Assembly: GCA_002348005.1 (NCBI GenBank)
Contig: DDYQ01000208.1
Location: 7,032-27,889, forward strand
Source of the DNA: Desulfobacteraceae bacterium UBA2230
GTDB lineage: Bacteria; Desulfobacterota; Desulfobacteria; Desulfobacterales; Desulfosarcinaceae
DNA: 20,858 nt
Reading direction: 5' to 3'
Shown here: in pieces, positions 1-7,535 of the stretch
How the letters are laid out: the number at the start of each line of letters is the position of its first letter
Numbering within the stretch: the stretch's first letter is position 1
Notes under the pieces: generated by a model
Told to the model about the DNA's origin: nothing
The model's input: only the letters and a program-made list of their open reading frames with translations
The model's database searches: none
Program-made: the position numbers and the translations under genes

Positions 1-723
1 CACGAGAAGGGAGCCTTCACCGGCGCAATCAAACAGAAGCTGGGAAAATTCGAACTGGCCCACCGGGGAACCATTTTTCTGGACGAAATCGGCTCGATCG
101 GGCTGGATGTGCAAGCCAATCTGCTGCGGGTGCTGCAGGAGAAGGAGTTTGAACGCGTGGGCGGACAGCGCACCATCAAAATCGATGTGCGCATCATCGC
201 GGCCACCAACAAAAACCTGGAACAGGCTGTGGAGGACGGCACCTTCAGGGGGGACCTCTACTACCGCCTGAATGTATTTCCGATTTACATGCCCCCACTG
301 CGCGAGCGCAAGACCGACATCCTGTTGCTGGCGGACTATTTCCTGGAAAAATATGCCAAGGAAAACAGCAAGGCGGTCAAACGGCTTTCGACCCCGGCGA
401 TCGACATGCTGATGGATTACCACTGGCCGGGCAACGTGCGTGAACTCGAAAACTGCATGGAGCGATCGGTTCTGCTGTGCGAGGGGGGTGTGATCCACAG
501 CTACCACCTTCCGCCGACCCTGCAAACCGGCAAGGAGTCCGATACCTTGCCGGCGCTCTCACTGGAAGATGCAGTGGCCAGTCTGGAGCGCGAGATGATC
601 ATCGACGCGCTCAAGAACACGCGCGGCAACATCTCGCTGGCGACTCAGATCCTGCGGACCACGGTGCGCAAATTCGCCTATAAAGCGAGAAAGCACGGCA
701 TCAATTACCGCCACTACCGCTGA
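1..723 (+). CDS. Sigma54-dependent enhancer-binding regulator, NifA-like (5' end cut off)
   Basis: Partial gene; the reading frame is open from base 1 and its start lies outside the window, leaving 240 residues. It would activate RNA polymerase-sigma54 by ATP hydrolysis while bound to upstream sites. The visible part begins inside the AAA+ domain with the sigma54-contact loop GAFTGA (residues 4-9). The Walker B segment GTIFLDEI (23-30) follows, then a DLYYRLN segment with the sensor/arginine-finger region, and the PGNVREL motif near residue 145. The C-terminal 35 residues form a Fis-type helix-turn-helix. Its second half (RKFAYKARKHGI) resembles NifA-like regulators more than NtrC. The sensory N-terminal domain is not visible, so the signal and target genes are unknown. 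The downstream neighbour is convergent and separated by 22 bases with no clear terminator hairpin. Confidence 0.93.
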   Translation, partial: HEKGAFTGAIKQKLGKFELAHRGTIFLDEIGSIGLDVQANLLRVLQEKEFERVGGQRTIKIDVRIIAATNKNLEQAVEDGTFRGDLYYRLNVFPIYMPPLRERKTDILLLADYFLEKYAKENSKAVKRLSTPAIDMLMDYHWPGNVRELENCMERSVLLCEGGVIHSYHLPPTLQTGKESDTLPALSLEDAVASLEREMIIDALKNTRGNISLATQILRTTVRKFAYKARKHGINYRHYR

Positions 724-745
724 TCCCGGGGAACCTGCCTGAACT

Positions 746-1096
746 TCAATCCCCTTCGGCTTTTTTGCCGCACTCCTTGCAGCGGCCGTCGGTCCCGATC
801 ACGCCGATGCAGTCCTCATCGCCGCACAAACGGCGTCGGGCCCATTCATCATCGTCCGCAGGCCGATCTTGCAGCTCCGCGTCATCGTCAATTTCCGGCG
901 CCTCGAGGGGCTCGACCGGATCGCGTGCATCAGCTTCGGGACGTTCAGCCGAATCCAAAGGCAGCTGGCCTTCGTAGGATTTGCCGCATTCCTTGCAGCG
1001 CCCGTCAGGACCGATAACGCCGATGCAGTCCTCATCGCTGCACAATATGCGGTGCGACCATTCCCAATCCGTGACTTTTTCCTGATCGTCGCTCAT
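746..1096 (-). CDS. Small protein of two near-identical zinc-ribbon units (unknown function)
   Basis: A 116-residue protein I cannot assign to a named family. It consists of two copies of a four-cysteine unit joined by a very acidic linker (residues about 44-81, rich in Asp, Glu and Pro). Copy 1 has Cys19, Cys24, Cys34 and Cys37; copy 2 has Cys91, Cys96, Cys106 and Cys109. Each is C-x4-C-x9-C-x2-C around the shared core DEDCIGVIG, DGRCKECGK. Each copy is preceded by an EW pair (WEWSHR and DEWARR). The spacing suits a structural zinc site, which is inference. No signal peptide or membrane segment is present. The start ATG is preceded by a purine-rich AAAGGG at a usable distance. The gene is divergent from map; an 18-bp near-palindrome (1110-1127) lies just upstream of its start codon. 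Confidence 0.85.
   Translation of the reverse strand: MSDDQEKVTDWEWSHRILCSDEDCIGVIGPDGRCKECGKSYEGQLPLDSAERPEADARDPVEPLEAPEIDDDAELQDRPADDDEWARRRLCGDEDCIGVIGTDGRCKECGKKAEGD
765..829. repeat. Direct repeat, copy 1 (zinc-ribbon unit)
   Basis: This 65-base stretch matches 981-1045 at 58 of 65 positions by hand alignment. It encodes the C-terminal Cys unit of the zinc-ribbon protein. The copies are 216 bases apart in the same orientation and frame, so an internal gene duplication is the simplest explanation. Confidence 0.85.
981..1045. repeat. Direct repeat, copy 2 (zinc-ribbon unit)
   Basis: Partner of the repeat at 765-829, with seven differences in 65 bases. It encodes the N-terminal Cys unit of the zinc-ribbon protein. 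The surrounding linker DNA is not repeated. Confidence 0.85.
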
Positions 1097-1109
1097 AGAT
1101 GGTTACCCT

Positions 1110-1127
1110 TTATTATTCGAACAATAA
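1110..1127. promoter_or_regulatory. 18-bp near-palindrome upstream of the zinc-ribbon gene
   Basis: TTATTATTC followed directly by GAACAATAA pairs at 8 of 9 positions, with a single mismatch. It lies 14 bases before the start codon of the minus-strand zinc-ribbon gene and inside the divergent region shared with map. It could be an operator. The protein that would bind it is unknown. Confidence 0.35.
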
Positions 1128-1217
1128 GGTCCTATTACCCGATTCGGCCCCGAAATGTAAACAGGCTGAAGCGGCTGTCGATATCGTCATGCAGGATCTG
1201 AATTCCAGGTTGATCGA

Positions 1218-1246
1218 TTGACAAATACTCGGTCCTTATCTATAAG
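1218..1246 (+). promoter_or_regulatory. Sigma70-type promoter of map
   Basis: TTGACA (1218-1223), a 17-base spacer and TATAAG (1241-1246) make an almost consensus housekeeping promoter. Transcription should begin near 1253. That is too close to the ATG at 1254 for normal ribosome loading on that codon and supports the internal TTG at 1305 as the true start. Confidence 0.75.
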
Positions 1247-1304
1247 TAAATGAATGTACAATATAAATTTGCCTGCTAATGAACTGGAAAGGTGGTTGCC
1301 CAAG

Positions 1305-2189
1305 TTGAATCAGCCAAACAGAGGCGTCAAAATCGGCCGCAACGATCCGTGCCCCTGCGGCAGCGGCAAAAAGTTCAAAAAATGCTGCATGAGCAATTCC
1401 GAATACCGCCCCCTCTATCACCCCGAAAAACCCAAAATCCGGCTCAAAACCGCAGCCGACATCGAAGGCATCAAAAAAGCCGGCCGCCTGGTACTGGAGA
1501 CTCTCGATCTGGTGGAAGATTTCCTCAAGCCCGGCATCACCACCGATTCGATCAACACGCTGGTTCATGACCATACGATCCGCAATCACGGTATTCCGGC
1601 GCCGCTGAATTACCGCGGTTATCCCAAAAGCGTCTGTGTATCGGTCAACGAGGAGATCTGTCACGGCATCCCCGGCGACCGCATTCTGGAGACGGGCGAC
1701 ATCGTCAACGTGGATGTAACTACGATTCTGAACGGCTATTACGCCGACGCCAACAAAACCTTCTTTATCGGCCGACCCGGTCCGGACGCCCTCAAAATCG
1801 TGAGCGTGGCGCGCCAGGGTCTTAAAAACGGCATGGAGATGATCCGTCCCGGCAACACCATCGGCGACGTCGGCTGGGCGATCCAGACCTATGCCGAAAG
1901 CCAGGGCTGCTCAGTGGTACGCGATTTCGTCGGGCATGGGATCGGTTTCGATTTTCACGAACCCCCCCAGGTGCCCCATTATGGCCGCCGGGGGGAAGGT
2001 GTGCGCCTGGTGCCCGGAATGGTCTTCACGATCGAACCGATGATCAATCTGGGCGGTTATGAACTCATCGTTCTTGAGGACCACTGGACCGCCGTGACCA
2101 AGGACGGCTCCTTGTCGGCCCAATTCGAGCAAACCCTCCTGGTGACTGAAAACGGCTTTGAAAGTCTTACGCCCTATCCACTTGAATAG
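1305..2189 (+). CDS. map: Type I methionine aminopeptidase with N-terminal SEC-C zinc motif
   Basis: Removes the initiator methionine from nascent proteins in the cytoplasm. The open frame starts with ATG at 1254, but that codon coincides with the predicted transcription start. I prefer TTG 1305, preceded by the purine-rich GGAAAGGTGG (1286-1295), giving 294 residues; the longer form has 311. Numbered from ATG 1254, a SEC-C motif ([16 protein letters not shown]) uses Cys33, Cys35, Cys44 and Cys45. SEC-C tags occur on some bacterial MetAPs and on SecA, and bind zinc near the ribosome or SecB. All metal ligands of the pita-bread fold are visible: Asp in NVDVT, Asp in YADANKTF, His in [10 protein letters not shown], Glu in FTIEPM and Glu in QFEQTLLV, plus the substrate His in CHGIPGD. 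The gene overlaps the convergent rhomboid gene by 16 bases at its 3' end. Confidence 0.93.
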   Translation: MNQPNRGVKIGRNDPCPCGSGKKFKKCCMSNSEYRPLYHPEKPKIRLKTAADIEGIKKAGRLVLETLDLVEDFLKPGITTDSINTLVHDHTIRNHGIPAPLNYRGYPKSVCVSVNEEICHGIPGDRILETGDIVNVDVTTILNGYYADANKTFFIGRPGPDALKIVSVARQGLKNGMEMIRPGNTIGDVGWAIQTYAESQGCSVVRDFVGHGIGFDFHEPPQVPHYGRRGEGVRLVPGMVFTIEPMINLGGYELIVLEDHWTAVTKDGSLSAQFEQTLLVTENGFESLTPYPLE

Positions 2190-3040
2190 AGCCCCGCGAT
2201 CCAGGCGGCGGCGGCCGTCGACAACCCTGTGAGGGCGGCGGCGACCTGAATGGGTTGAGACAAGCGGTCTTTCACGGCCGCGACATAAACGCCTCCGATG
2301 GCCAGCCCACTGATAAAACCGGCCAAGTGCGCCAGCAGGTCGGTCGAAGGCCCGGTGCCCAAAAATCCCAACAGTGCCAAACCGCCGGCCAGAGGCGCCC
2401 ACGCACGCCAGGAGCGCATGGTGCCCTGCCGAAGCTGCGATCTGAATGTCATCATCGCCGAAAGGGCCACGGCGCCGAAAAGGGCGGTGGAAGCTCCGAC
2501 CGCAAGATGACCCGCGCCGTACCACAGCGCTGCGCCGAGATTACCCAGTGCACCCGCGGCCAGAATCATGAACCATCCGACCCCCCAACCACACATCGAC
2601 GCAACGGCCGTTCCGAAGACGGCCAGGCCGGCGGCGTTGGACAATAAGTGCCCGCTGTCGGCATGCATCAGCAGAGCCGTAATGCATCGGTAAAATTGTC
2701 CATCCAGAATGCGTTCGGTGTCAGCGCCGTAAGTGTTGAAGAAGAACCGGCGCTCGAGTCCCGGTTTTATGGCCCAGTGGACGGCGGCCAGGGCGGCGAT
2801 CACGAAAACGGCCGAATAGGTGCGCTGCCCGACAGGATAAGGTTGCGCTGCACCATCCGGTTGGTTCTCGGCCAGATAGAGGGCGATGGATCGCACCGCT
2901 CTGCCGCGATCGGCCTCCGGAACATCAATAGCCCAATAGCGGCCATGGGGACGCAGCTGATGGGGGATAGCGGCCGAGGCCAGCACCAGATGATAAGTTT
3001 GGGCCCGACCGGCGGGCAGGCGGTCGAACAATGGCCTCAT
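2174..3040 (-). CDS. Rhomboid-family intramembrane serine protease
   Basis: A 288-residue inner-membrane protein of the rhomboid family, which cleaves transmembrane substrates within the bilayer. The catalytic dyad is visible: Ser184 in GASTALFG and His238 in [11 protein letters not shown]. The upstream HxxxxHxxxN signature is present (His126, His131, Asn135). About six hydrophobic segments lie between residues 73 and 285. Residues 1-70 form a soluble cytoplasmic-looking N-terminal extension rather than a signal peptide. Substrates cannot be inferred from context. The gene follows the acidic small protein (stop at 3134) by 93 bases on the same strand, so they may share a transcript. Its 3' end overlaps map convergently by 16 bases, so no independent terminator separates the two. 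Confidence 0.9.
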   Translation of the reverse strand: MRPLFDRLPAGRAQTYHLVLASAAIPHQLRPHGRYWAIDVPEADRGRAVRSIALYLAENQPDGAAQPYPVGQRTYSAVFVIAALAAVHWAIKPGLERRFFFNTYGADTERILDGQFYRCITALLMHADSGHLLSNAAGLAVFGTAVASMCGWGVGWFMILAAGALGNLGAALWYGAGHLAVGASTALFGAVALSAMMTFRSQLRQGTMRSWRAWAPLAGGLALLGFLGTGPSTDLLAHLAGFISGLAIGGVYVAAVKDRLSQPIQVAAALTGLSTAAAAWIAGLYSSG

Positions 3041-3133
3041 GCTGGATCATTCCACTATTTATTCTGCATATGCTGAATCCGTCGTGTCATCGGACGGGCG
3101 TCAGGGGGGAATACCGGATCCTCTGAAGAAGCT

Positions 3134-3454
3134 TTAATCAAAATCAGGCTCATCACTTTCGGCCTCGGGCGCCTGTTCTGTTTCCCCCTCGAGGTCGTCT
3201 TCTTCTTCCTCTTCGCGATTTTCTCGAAGCAGGGCTTCCTCGCGCAGGCGTTTTTTCGTTTCAGCATCGTTAAGGCGCTGATTCTCGTTGTAGGCATCGA
3301 TTGCCACCCGGGCGAGCTTTTCGCCGCCCAGCTTCAAAAAAAACACCAGCGCCTCCATAACCTGCGCATTGTGTCTCAGAGGGCCTTCCATATAGGGATA
3401 TAGCCGTCGGAAAGATTCCTGGTGCTCGGGTGGAATGGTGAACGAATCGGTCAT
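3134..3454 (-). CDS. Small acidic-tailed protein of unknown function
   Basis: A 106-residue soluble protein that I do not recognise. I chose the ATG at 3454 because it has a good ribosome site (CAGGAG, 7 bases upstream). An in-frame ATG further out (3595) has none and would extend through the promoter region. Residues 1-60 look helical, with a hydrophobic patch (MEALVFFLKLGGEKLA). Residues 60-75 are charged and helical. The last 30 residues are almost all Glu, Asp and Ala, a likely disordered acidic tail. It is probably first in a two-gene unit with the rhomboid gene, driven by the promoter at 3493-3520. Confidence 0.75.
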   Translation of the reverse strand: MTDSFTIPPEHQESFRRLYPYMEGPLRHNAQVMEALVFFLKLGGEKLARVAIDAYNENQRLNDAETKKRLREEALLRENREEEEEDDLEGETEQAPEAESDEPDFD

Positions 3455-3492
3455 GAGGCGCTCCTGGCCGTGATCGGCGATAAGATGCGGCA

Positions 3493-3520
3493 AATATAAC
3501 CAAGTCCGTTGAAAAGTAAA
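3493..3520 (-). promoter_or_regulatory. Predicted promoter for the acidic-protein/rhomboid genes
   Basis: Read on the minus strand, TTTACT (3515-3520), a 16-base spacer and TATATT (3493-3498) fit a sigma70 promoter. The start site would be near 3486, about 30 bases before the ATG at 3454. Confidence 0.5.
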
Positions 3521-3554
3521 GTCTTTTGACCGGCCGGTGCACGGCGGAAAGCCT

Positions 3555-3578
3555 TGAATTCCGGGTAAGCGGAATTCA
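3555..3578. promoter_or_regulatory. Perfect inverted repeat between divergent promoters
   Basis: TGAATTCCG (3555-3563) and CGGAATTCA (3570-3578) are perfect 9-bp arms around a 6-base centre. The repeat sits between the two divergent promoters at 3493-3520 and 3700-3727. An operator is possible. It is not followed by a T-run in either direction, so a terminator is less likely. Confidence 0.4.
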
Positions 3579-3699
3579 TCCGTATCGAAAATCACCGGAA
3601 AAAAATTCTTTGCGCATGCCGGTCAACCGGAATCCGTGCGGATTGCAACCGCGGGACGGCAGCGGCATTCACCGCGTCCGCTCGGCTCGGCAACCTGCC

Positions 3700-3727
3700 T
3701 TGACTTTCAAAGTGCATTCCATATAGA
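3700..3727 (+). promoter_or_regulatory. Predicted promoter of the LUD-domain gene
   Basis: TTGACT (3700-3705), a 16-base spacer and TATAGA (3722-3727). The start site would be near 3734, giving a leader of about 50 bases before the ATG at 3783. Confidence 0.55.
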
Positions 3728-3782
3728 GCTTCAGGATTAACGTTCCGCTGGACCAAACCCCTAAACTTTCGAGGGAGCCGCC

Positions 3783-4436
3783 ATGGACCAACCGATTGAG
3801 CACTATTGGCAACTGCGCCTGGATGCACTGCAGGAAAATCTGACCAAAAACCATTTTGATGCCTATCGGGTGAACGATGTCGCTGCCGCCCAAAAGTTGC
3901 TGCTGGAGCAGCTTCTGCCTCAGTACGAGATCCGCAGCATAGCTTTCGGCGGTTCGATGACCCTGATCGGATCGGGCATTTATGCCGCCCTGCTGGCCCA
4001 GACACGTTGGCCGATCATCGACACCTTCGAAAAGGAAATAGACCTGGAGGCAAAGCAGGAGCGACGCCGGCAAGCCCTGCTCTCCGACCTGTTCATCACC
4101 GGCACCAACGCGGTGACCGAGAAAGGCCAGCTGGTCAACCTGGATATGATCGGCAACCGGGTGGCGGCCTTGACATTCGGTCCGCGCCTGGTAATCGTCC
4201 TGGTCGGTCGCAACAAGGTTGTCGCCGACCTGCCGGCAGCCATGGCACGCATCAAAAACTATGCTGCACCAGCCAACGCGCTCCGCCTGGACAAACGGAC
4301 ACCCTGCGCCCAAACCGGACACTGCCAGGAATGCAACAGCCCCGATCGGATTTGCAATCATTGGTCCATTACCGAAAAGTCCTTTCCCAAAGGGCGCATA
4401 AAAGTGGTTTTGATCAATCAGGATTTAGGGTTATAG
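3783..4436 (+). CDS. LUD-domain protein (LutC/DUF162-like)
   Basis: A 217-residue cytoplasmic protein of the LUD family, named for lactate utilisation proteins LutB/LutC. The family signature is visible as AFGGSMTL (residues 54-61), DLFITGTNAVTEKGQLVNLD (102-121) and the VGRNKVV segment near 141. The C-terminal end carries a compact cysteine group (Cys175, Cys181, Cys184, Cys191) in a TPCAQTGHC...NSPDRICN pattern. That group is characteristic of the stand-alone LUD subgroup and may bind metal or an Fe-S centre. The start has a clear GAGGGA ribosome site. There is no lutA or lutB neighbour, so a role in lactate oxidation is not supported by context. The 100-aa gene follows after 29 bases and is probably cotranscribed. 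Confidence 0.88.
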   Translation: MDQPIEHYWQLRLDALQENLTKNHFDAYRVNDVAAAQKLLLEQLLPQYEIRSIAFGGSMTLIGSGIYAALLAQTRWPIIDTFEKEIDLEAKQERRRQALLSDLFITGTNAVTEKGQLVNLDMIGNRVAALTFGPRLVIVLVGRNKVVADLPAAMARIKNYAAPANALRLDKRTPCAQTGHCQECNSPDRICNHWSITEKSFPKGRIKVVLINQDLGL

Positions 4437-4465
4437 TACAACCAACATACTCGCAGGGAGTGATG

Positions 4466-4768
4466 ATGAGCATCGCAATGGACGCATGGGTTTATGTCGT
4501 GGTTCAGAATCCCGGCGGTGATGAACGGATTGCCGGCCAGCATGATGAAACGCATGGTGTTGCCTTTATTCCGGCCTTTATGGAAAAAGATCCTGCTCAG
4601 CAGGGACTGCTGCAGATGGTTAGAGAAAAAGGCGTGCGCTATGAGGTTCAGGCGATCCTGTTCGAAGACCTTCTGCGCTACGCTGCCGGCGGCCCTTACT
4701 GTGTCTTCATCCTGGACGATGCCGGACGCATTACCGAAAGGTATTCACCTGCGGGTCAGAAGTTCTGA
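4466..4768 (+). CDS. 100-aa protein of unknown function
   Basis: A small soluble protein that I do not recognise. An ATG pair sits at 4463/4466; I take 4466 because the CAGGGAG ribosome site (4454-4460) is then about 6 bases away. Larger in-frame starts run back through the LUD gene and are rejected. The first 20 residues (AWVYVVVQNPG) look like a beta strand followed by a turn. The middle, from about 28 to 62, contains TETHGV-like and FIPAFMEKDPAQQGLLQM stretches. The end (PYCVFILDDAGRITERYSP) again looks like a strand-turn-strand. This suggests a compact alpha/beta domain. It lies 29 bases after the LUD gene and is probably in its operon. Confidence 0.75.
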   Translation: MSIAMDAWVYVVVQNPGGDERIAGQHDETHGVAFIPAFMEKDPAQQGLLQMVREKGVRYEVQAILFEDLLRYAAGGPYCVFILDDAGRITERYSPAGQKF

Positions 4769-4954
4769 ATCGTATCACCCCCGGGAGCCTCGAGTGAAAT
4801 TAAATGGGCTCATGCCGGCGGGGTCGTTTGCGCAGGCGCCGGGATCCGGACACCAGCCGCTGCTGCATCGTCAGCCGCTCCGCATCCGGCGCAGTCGATC
4901 CGCCATTAGATTGTCGCAGCCGACCGCATCGATCGTTGACGGGATTGGAAAGCA

Positions 4955-5887
4955 ATGCCAGCAACCCGAATCATCACCCGCCCCGATTTCGACGGCATCG
5001 TATGCGCTGTCCTGCTCAAAGCAATCTTCGGGGACGCAACGCCGATCGTGTGGGCTCAGCCCAATCAGATCCAACAGGGTGCGCTGAAAACCGAATCAAC
5101 GGATGTGGTGGCCAACTTACCGCTCAACGGCCCCTGTAAACTGTGGTTTGACCATCACATTTCCAACATCACCCGACTGCCTTTCAAAGGTTTGTTCCGC
5201 ATCGCCCCCTCGGCGGCCCGCCTGGTGTTCGAATTTTTCCAGGATCGGCTCCAAAGGGGACGCTTCGATGAACTGGTGCATCAGGCCGATAAGATCGATG
5301 CCGCGCAACTGAGCCCGGAAGAGATCGTGCATCCTGAAAAATATCCGTTCATCCTGCTGTCGATGTGCATATTAACCCGAAACCAACGCGATCTTGCCTT
5401 TTGCGACCACCTGGTGGACCTTTTGAGCAGCGTCCGACTGGAAACCGTCATGGGAGACGAATGGGTGCGGCGGCGCAGCACGCATGTCATTGCCGCCAAT
5501 CGGCTCTACGAGACAGCGCTCAAGGCCCATACGCTCCTGCGGCATTCGGTATCGCTGACCGATTTCCGGGGACTCGACCCCACGCCCGAGGGCAACCGTT
5601 TTCTGGTGTACTCGCTGTTCCCGGCTTCGCGGGTGAACGTTAAAATATACGACGACCCGCCGCAGACGGTGATTAAACTGGGTCACAGCATACTGAATCG
5701 TACCTGTTACGTGAATGTGGGACGCTTGCTGGCCCGCTACGGCGGCGGCGGGCATTGGGGCGCGGGAGCCTGTCGTCTCGAAGCCGCCCAGGCGGACCGC
5801 TGCCTGGGGGAGATTATAGAGATTTTAGAACGTAATGAACCTTTGGAGGAAGACCGGGCCCTTGCCCGGAACGGCGGAGAGGCTTAG
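4955..5887 (+). CDS. DHH-family phosphoesterase-like protein
   Basis: A 310-residue cytoplasmic protein of the DHH superfamily, which includes NrnA-type nano-RNases, cyclic-dinucleotide hydrolases and exopolyphosphatases. Visible motifs are an N-terminal DFDG (Asp11, Asp13), the namesake FDHH (Asp66, His67, His68) and a C-terminal DHHA1 substrate loop GGGGH (263-267) followed by WGAGACRL. In NrnA-like members a histidine stands four residues before the first Asp of motif I; here that position is Ile7, so one usual metal ligand appears to be missing. The substrate cannot be fixed from sequence. The ATG at 4955 has a nearby GGAAAG. The 186-base gap upstream holds no recognised element. The small helical gene follows 97 bases downstream on the same strand. 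Confidence 0.85.
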   Translation: MPATRIITRPDFDGIVCAVLLKAIFGDATPIVWAQPNQIQQGALKTESTDVVANLPLNGPCKLWFDHHISNITRLPFKGLFRIAPSAARLVFEFFQDRLQRGRFDELVHQADKIDAAQLSPEEIVHPEKYPFILLSMCILTRNQRDLAFCDHLVDLLSSVRLETVMGDEWVRRRSTHVIAANRLYETALKAHTLLRHSVSLTDFRGLDPTPEGNRFLVYSLFPASRVNVKIYDDPPQTVIKLGHSILNRTCYVNVGRLLARYGGGGHWGAGACRLEAAQADRCLGEIIEILERNEPLEEDRALARNGGEA

Positions 5888-5984
5888 GTTGGAGCGTGTT
5901 GTCTAACGAGTGTGCCGGCCAGAAAAGGATGACCGCACGTGCGTGGTCACCCTGCTGATTGAGCGCCCCACAGAGAGGACCCTA

Positions 5985-6266
5985 ATGGCACGCAGACTGG
6001 AAACCAAGATCGACCGCCCGCCCGATGATCGATGGGAGCCGGAGCGGGCGCTGGCGACTGCGATGGCCGAGAGAGCCCGCTTTTTGGAAACCCACCCCCA
6101 CCACAGAAATCTACAGGCTGAAATCGACAGGATACTGGAAAAAGCAGGATCTCACGAAAACCGCATGGCCGTGCTGGCCTTTATGATGGAGTCCAGATTG
6201 ATCGAACTGCATGGTCATCTGCAGCAGCTCAATAGAATTCTCGTTCGCGGCAGCACAGGCTTGTAG
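5985..6266 (+). CDS. Small helical protein of unknown function
   Basis: A 93-residue protein. ATG 5985 is chosen because it follows AGAGAGGA at a good distance; an in-frame ATG at 5910 has no ribosome site. After a basic first 10 residues, it is predicted to be almost entirely alpha-helical. Charged segments include AERARFLETHPHHRNLQAEI, followed by a hydrophobic MAVLAFMMESRLIELHGHL stretch. There are no cysteines and no membrane segments. It distantly recalls short DUF3135-type helical proteins, but I cannot support that assignment. It may be cotranscribed with the DHH gene. Its 3' end faces the PAS/LuxR regulator 32 bases away. Confidence 0.65.
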   Translation: MARRLETKIDRPPDDRWEPERALATAMAERARFLETHPHHRNLQAEIDRILEKAGSHENRMAVLAFMMESRLIELHGHLQQLNRILVRGSTGL

Positions 6267-6298
6267 CGCTTGAACGACGCGTGTCGCCACATTCCGCG

Positions 6299-7321
6299 TC
6301 AGGAAATTGCCAGCAAGAAGGTGCGCAGATTAACTTTTTTATTGAGGATGCGCAGCTTGCGCCTGATCCCCTGCCGATGCGCCTCCACGGTCCTTTTAGA
6401 AAGCCCCATCAGACGGGCGATCTCGGGCGAACGTTTACCTTGACGGATGAAATTGGCCACTTTCAATTCTGCGGAAGTCAGGTTGTAGTATTCCAGTGAC
6501 AGCCGCCGGGCAAAACCGCCCGTGATATCATCCAGATTGGCTTCAAGGATCGAAAGATAGGCCAACTGCTGTTCATCGGTCAATTTAATCCGCAGCTTGT
6601 CCAGGTAGGGCAACACCAGCTTCATCACATTGTAGACCACCTGCTCTTCAAGTTCGCGGCGATCAGCATCCCGCCGCTTCAACAGCACCTTCAAGGCGGT
6701 GTTGGTTTCCTGCAGCTGCATCTTTTCCATCTCCAGATCAGCCTCACGATCCCGCAGCACCTGCTCGGTTTCACGGCGCTCCGTTATCTCTTTGCGCAGG
6801 GCTTCGTTGGCCCCCAGCAGTTCGGCCGAACGGATTCTGACCTGGTTTTCGAGTGCCTGCTGATCAGTAATGTGCCGGGTGATGTCGCGGCAGATGCCCA
6901 CGTGCGCCAGGAACGCTCCGTCAGCCCCGAAATAGATGGCCGAATGCGCCTCGAACCACCGAGAGGGTCCGCTGCGGGTCAGAAATCGAAATCGATGATA
7001 GCCGCTGCAATTTGTCTTGCGGTCCATCGCCTGGCGGCAGGCTTCGATTAGCCGCCCCCGGTCGTCCGGGTGCAGCCAGTGGCTGAAAACATGGCCCAAC
7101 AACTCCTGGCGCCGGTATCCGAACGCGGCGACGGCTGCGTTGATCGCAATGCATCTGCCGTGTTCATCGAGCGCGAAACAGAGATCCGGAAACAGGTTTA
7201 ACCGTTCGTTGAGCACACCGGGGAGCTCTGACGCGCCAGAATCCGGCGGGCAATCGAAGTCGGGCCGGACTCCGGTGGGTCCAGCGCCCTTGATCAACTG
7301 CTGTTTGCTGATCGGGTCCAT
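6299..7321 (-). CDS. PAS-domain LuxR-type transcriptional regulator
   Basis: A 340-residue cytoplasmic regulator. Residues about 40-155 form a PAS domain (LFPDLCFALDEHGRCIAIN at the start, then GYRRQELLG and a PAC-like VGICRDITRHI end). Residues about 155-230 form a long coiled coil (ALENQVRIRSAELL, RREAEQVL-like heptads, LKVLLKRRDADRREL). The C-terminal region 275-340 is a LuxR-type helix-turn-helix (LTSAELKVANFIRQGKRSPE, then MGLSKRTVEAHRQGIRRKL). There is no receiver or kinase domain, so it is a one-component sensor regulator; the PAS ligand is unknown. The ribosome site TTTAGGAG lies 8 bases from the ATG, downstream of a predicted promoter at 7372-7399. It is divergent from the YchF-like gene, 214 bases away. 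Confidence 0.9.
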   Translation of the reverse strand: MDPISKQQLIKGAGPTGVRPDFDCPPDSGASELPGVLNERLNLFPDLCFALDEHGRCIAINAAVAAFGYRRQELLGHVFSHWLHPDDRGRLIEACRQAMDRKTNCSGYHRFRFLTRSGPSRWFEAHSAIYFGADGAFLAHVGICRDITRHITDQQALENQVRIRSAELLGANEALRKEITERRETEQVLRDREADLEMEKMQLQETNTALKVLLKRRDADRRELEEQVVYNVMKLVLPYLDKLRIKLTDEQQLAYLSILEANLDDITGGFARRLSLEYYNLTSAELKVANFIRQGKRSPEIARLMGLSKRTVEAHRQGIRRKLRILNKKVNLRTFLLAIS

Positions 7322-7371
7322 ATCTCGACTCCTAAAGGGTTCTCAATTTCATCCCTTCGGATCAGGGAGGT

Positions 7372-7399
7372 TCTATCGTAGTCCACGAATGGGTGTCAA
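7372..7399 (-). promoter_or_regulatory. Predicted promoter of the PAS/LuxR regulator
   Basis: On the minus strand a perfect TTGACA (7394-7399), a 16-base spacer and a weak GATAGA (7372-7377). It gives a leader of about 45 bases. Confidence 0.4.
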
Positions 7400-7535
7400 T
7401 CCATGCCGGTTCGCAGCGCTCAGCCGGGATGCCTTGCCCAGAAAAGCCGGTTTGCGCTTGCCTTGCGGCTTCATCGAGAGTAATAGAGGCGCCAATTCAG
7501 TCACTTGCGAAATGCAGGCAGATGGAGACCGTCAC

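Larger units (their letters stand above)
3455..3782. other. Divergent intergenic region (328 bases)
   Basis: No convincing gene is present. The region holds a minus-strand promoter (3493-3520) for the acidic-protein/rhomboid unit, a plus-strand promoter (3700-3727) for the LUD gene, a perfect 10-bp palindrome ACCGGCCGGT (3529-3538), and an inverted repeat with 9-bp arms at 3555-3578. Confidence 0.7.

Noticed and set aside
3669..4361. Minus-strand open frame of 230 codons opposite the LUD gene
   Set aside because: No domain is recognisable and it runs through the LUD promoter; the plus-strand LUD gene has motifs and a ribosome site.
4007..4465. N-terminal extension of the 100-aa protein inside the LUD gene
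   Set aside because: It overlaps the LUD gene in another frame and is Arg/Gly/Pro-rich; the ribosome site favours 4466.
7017..7535. N-terminal extension of the YchF-like protein
   Set aside because: The frame is open but crosses the PAS/LuxR gene start and promoter. The ATG at 7536 begins exactly at the family's conserved N-terminus and has a GGAG site.
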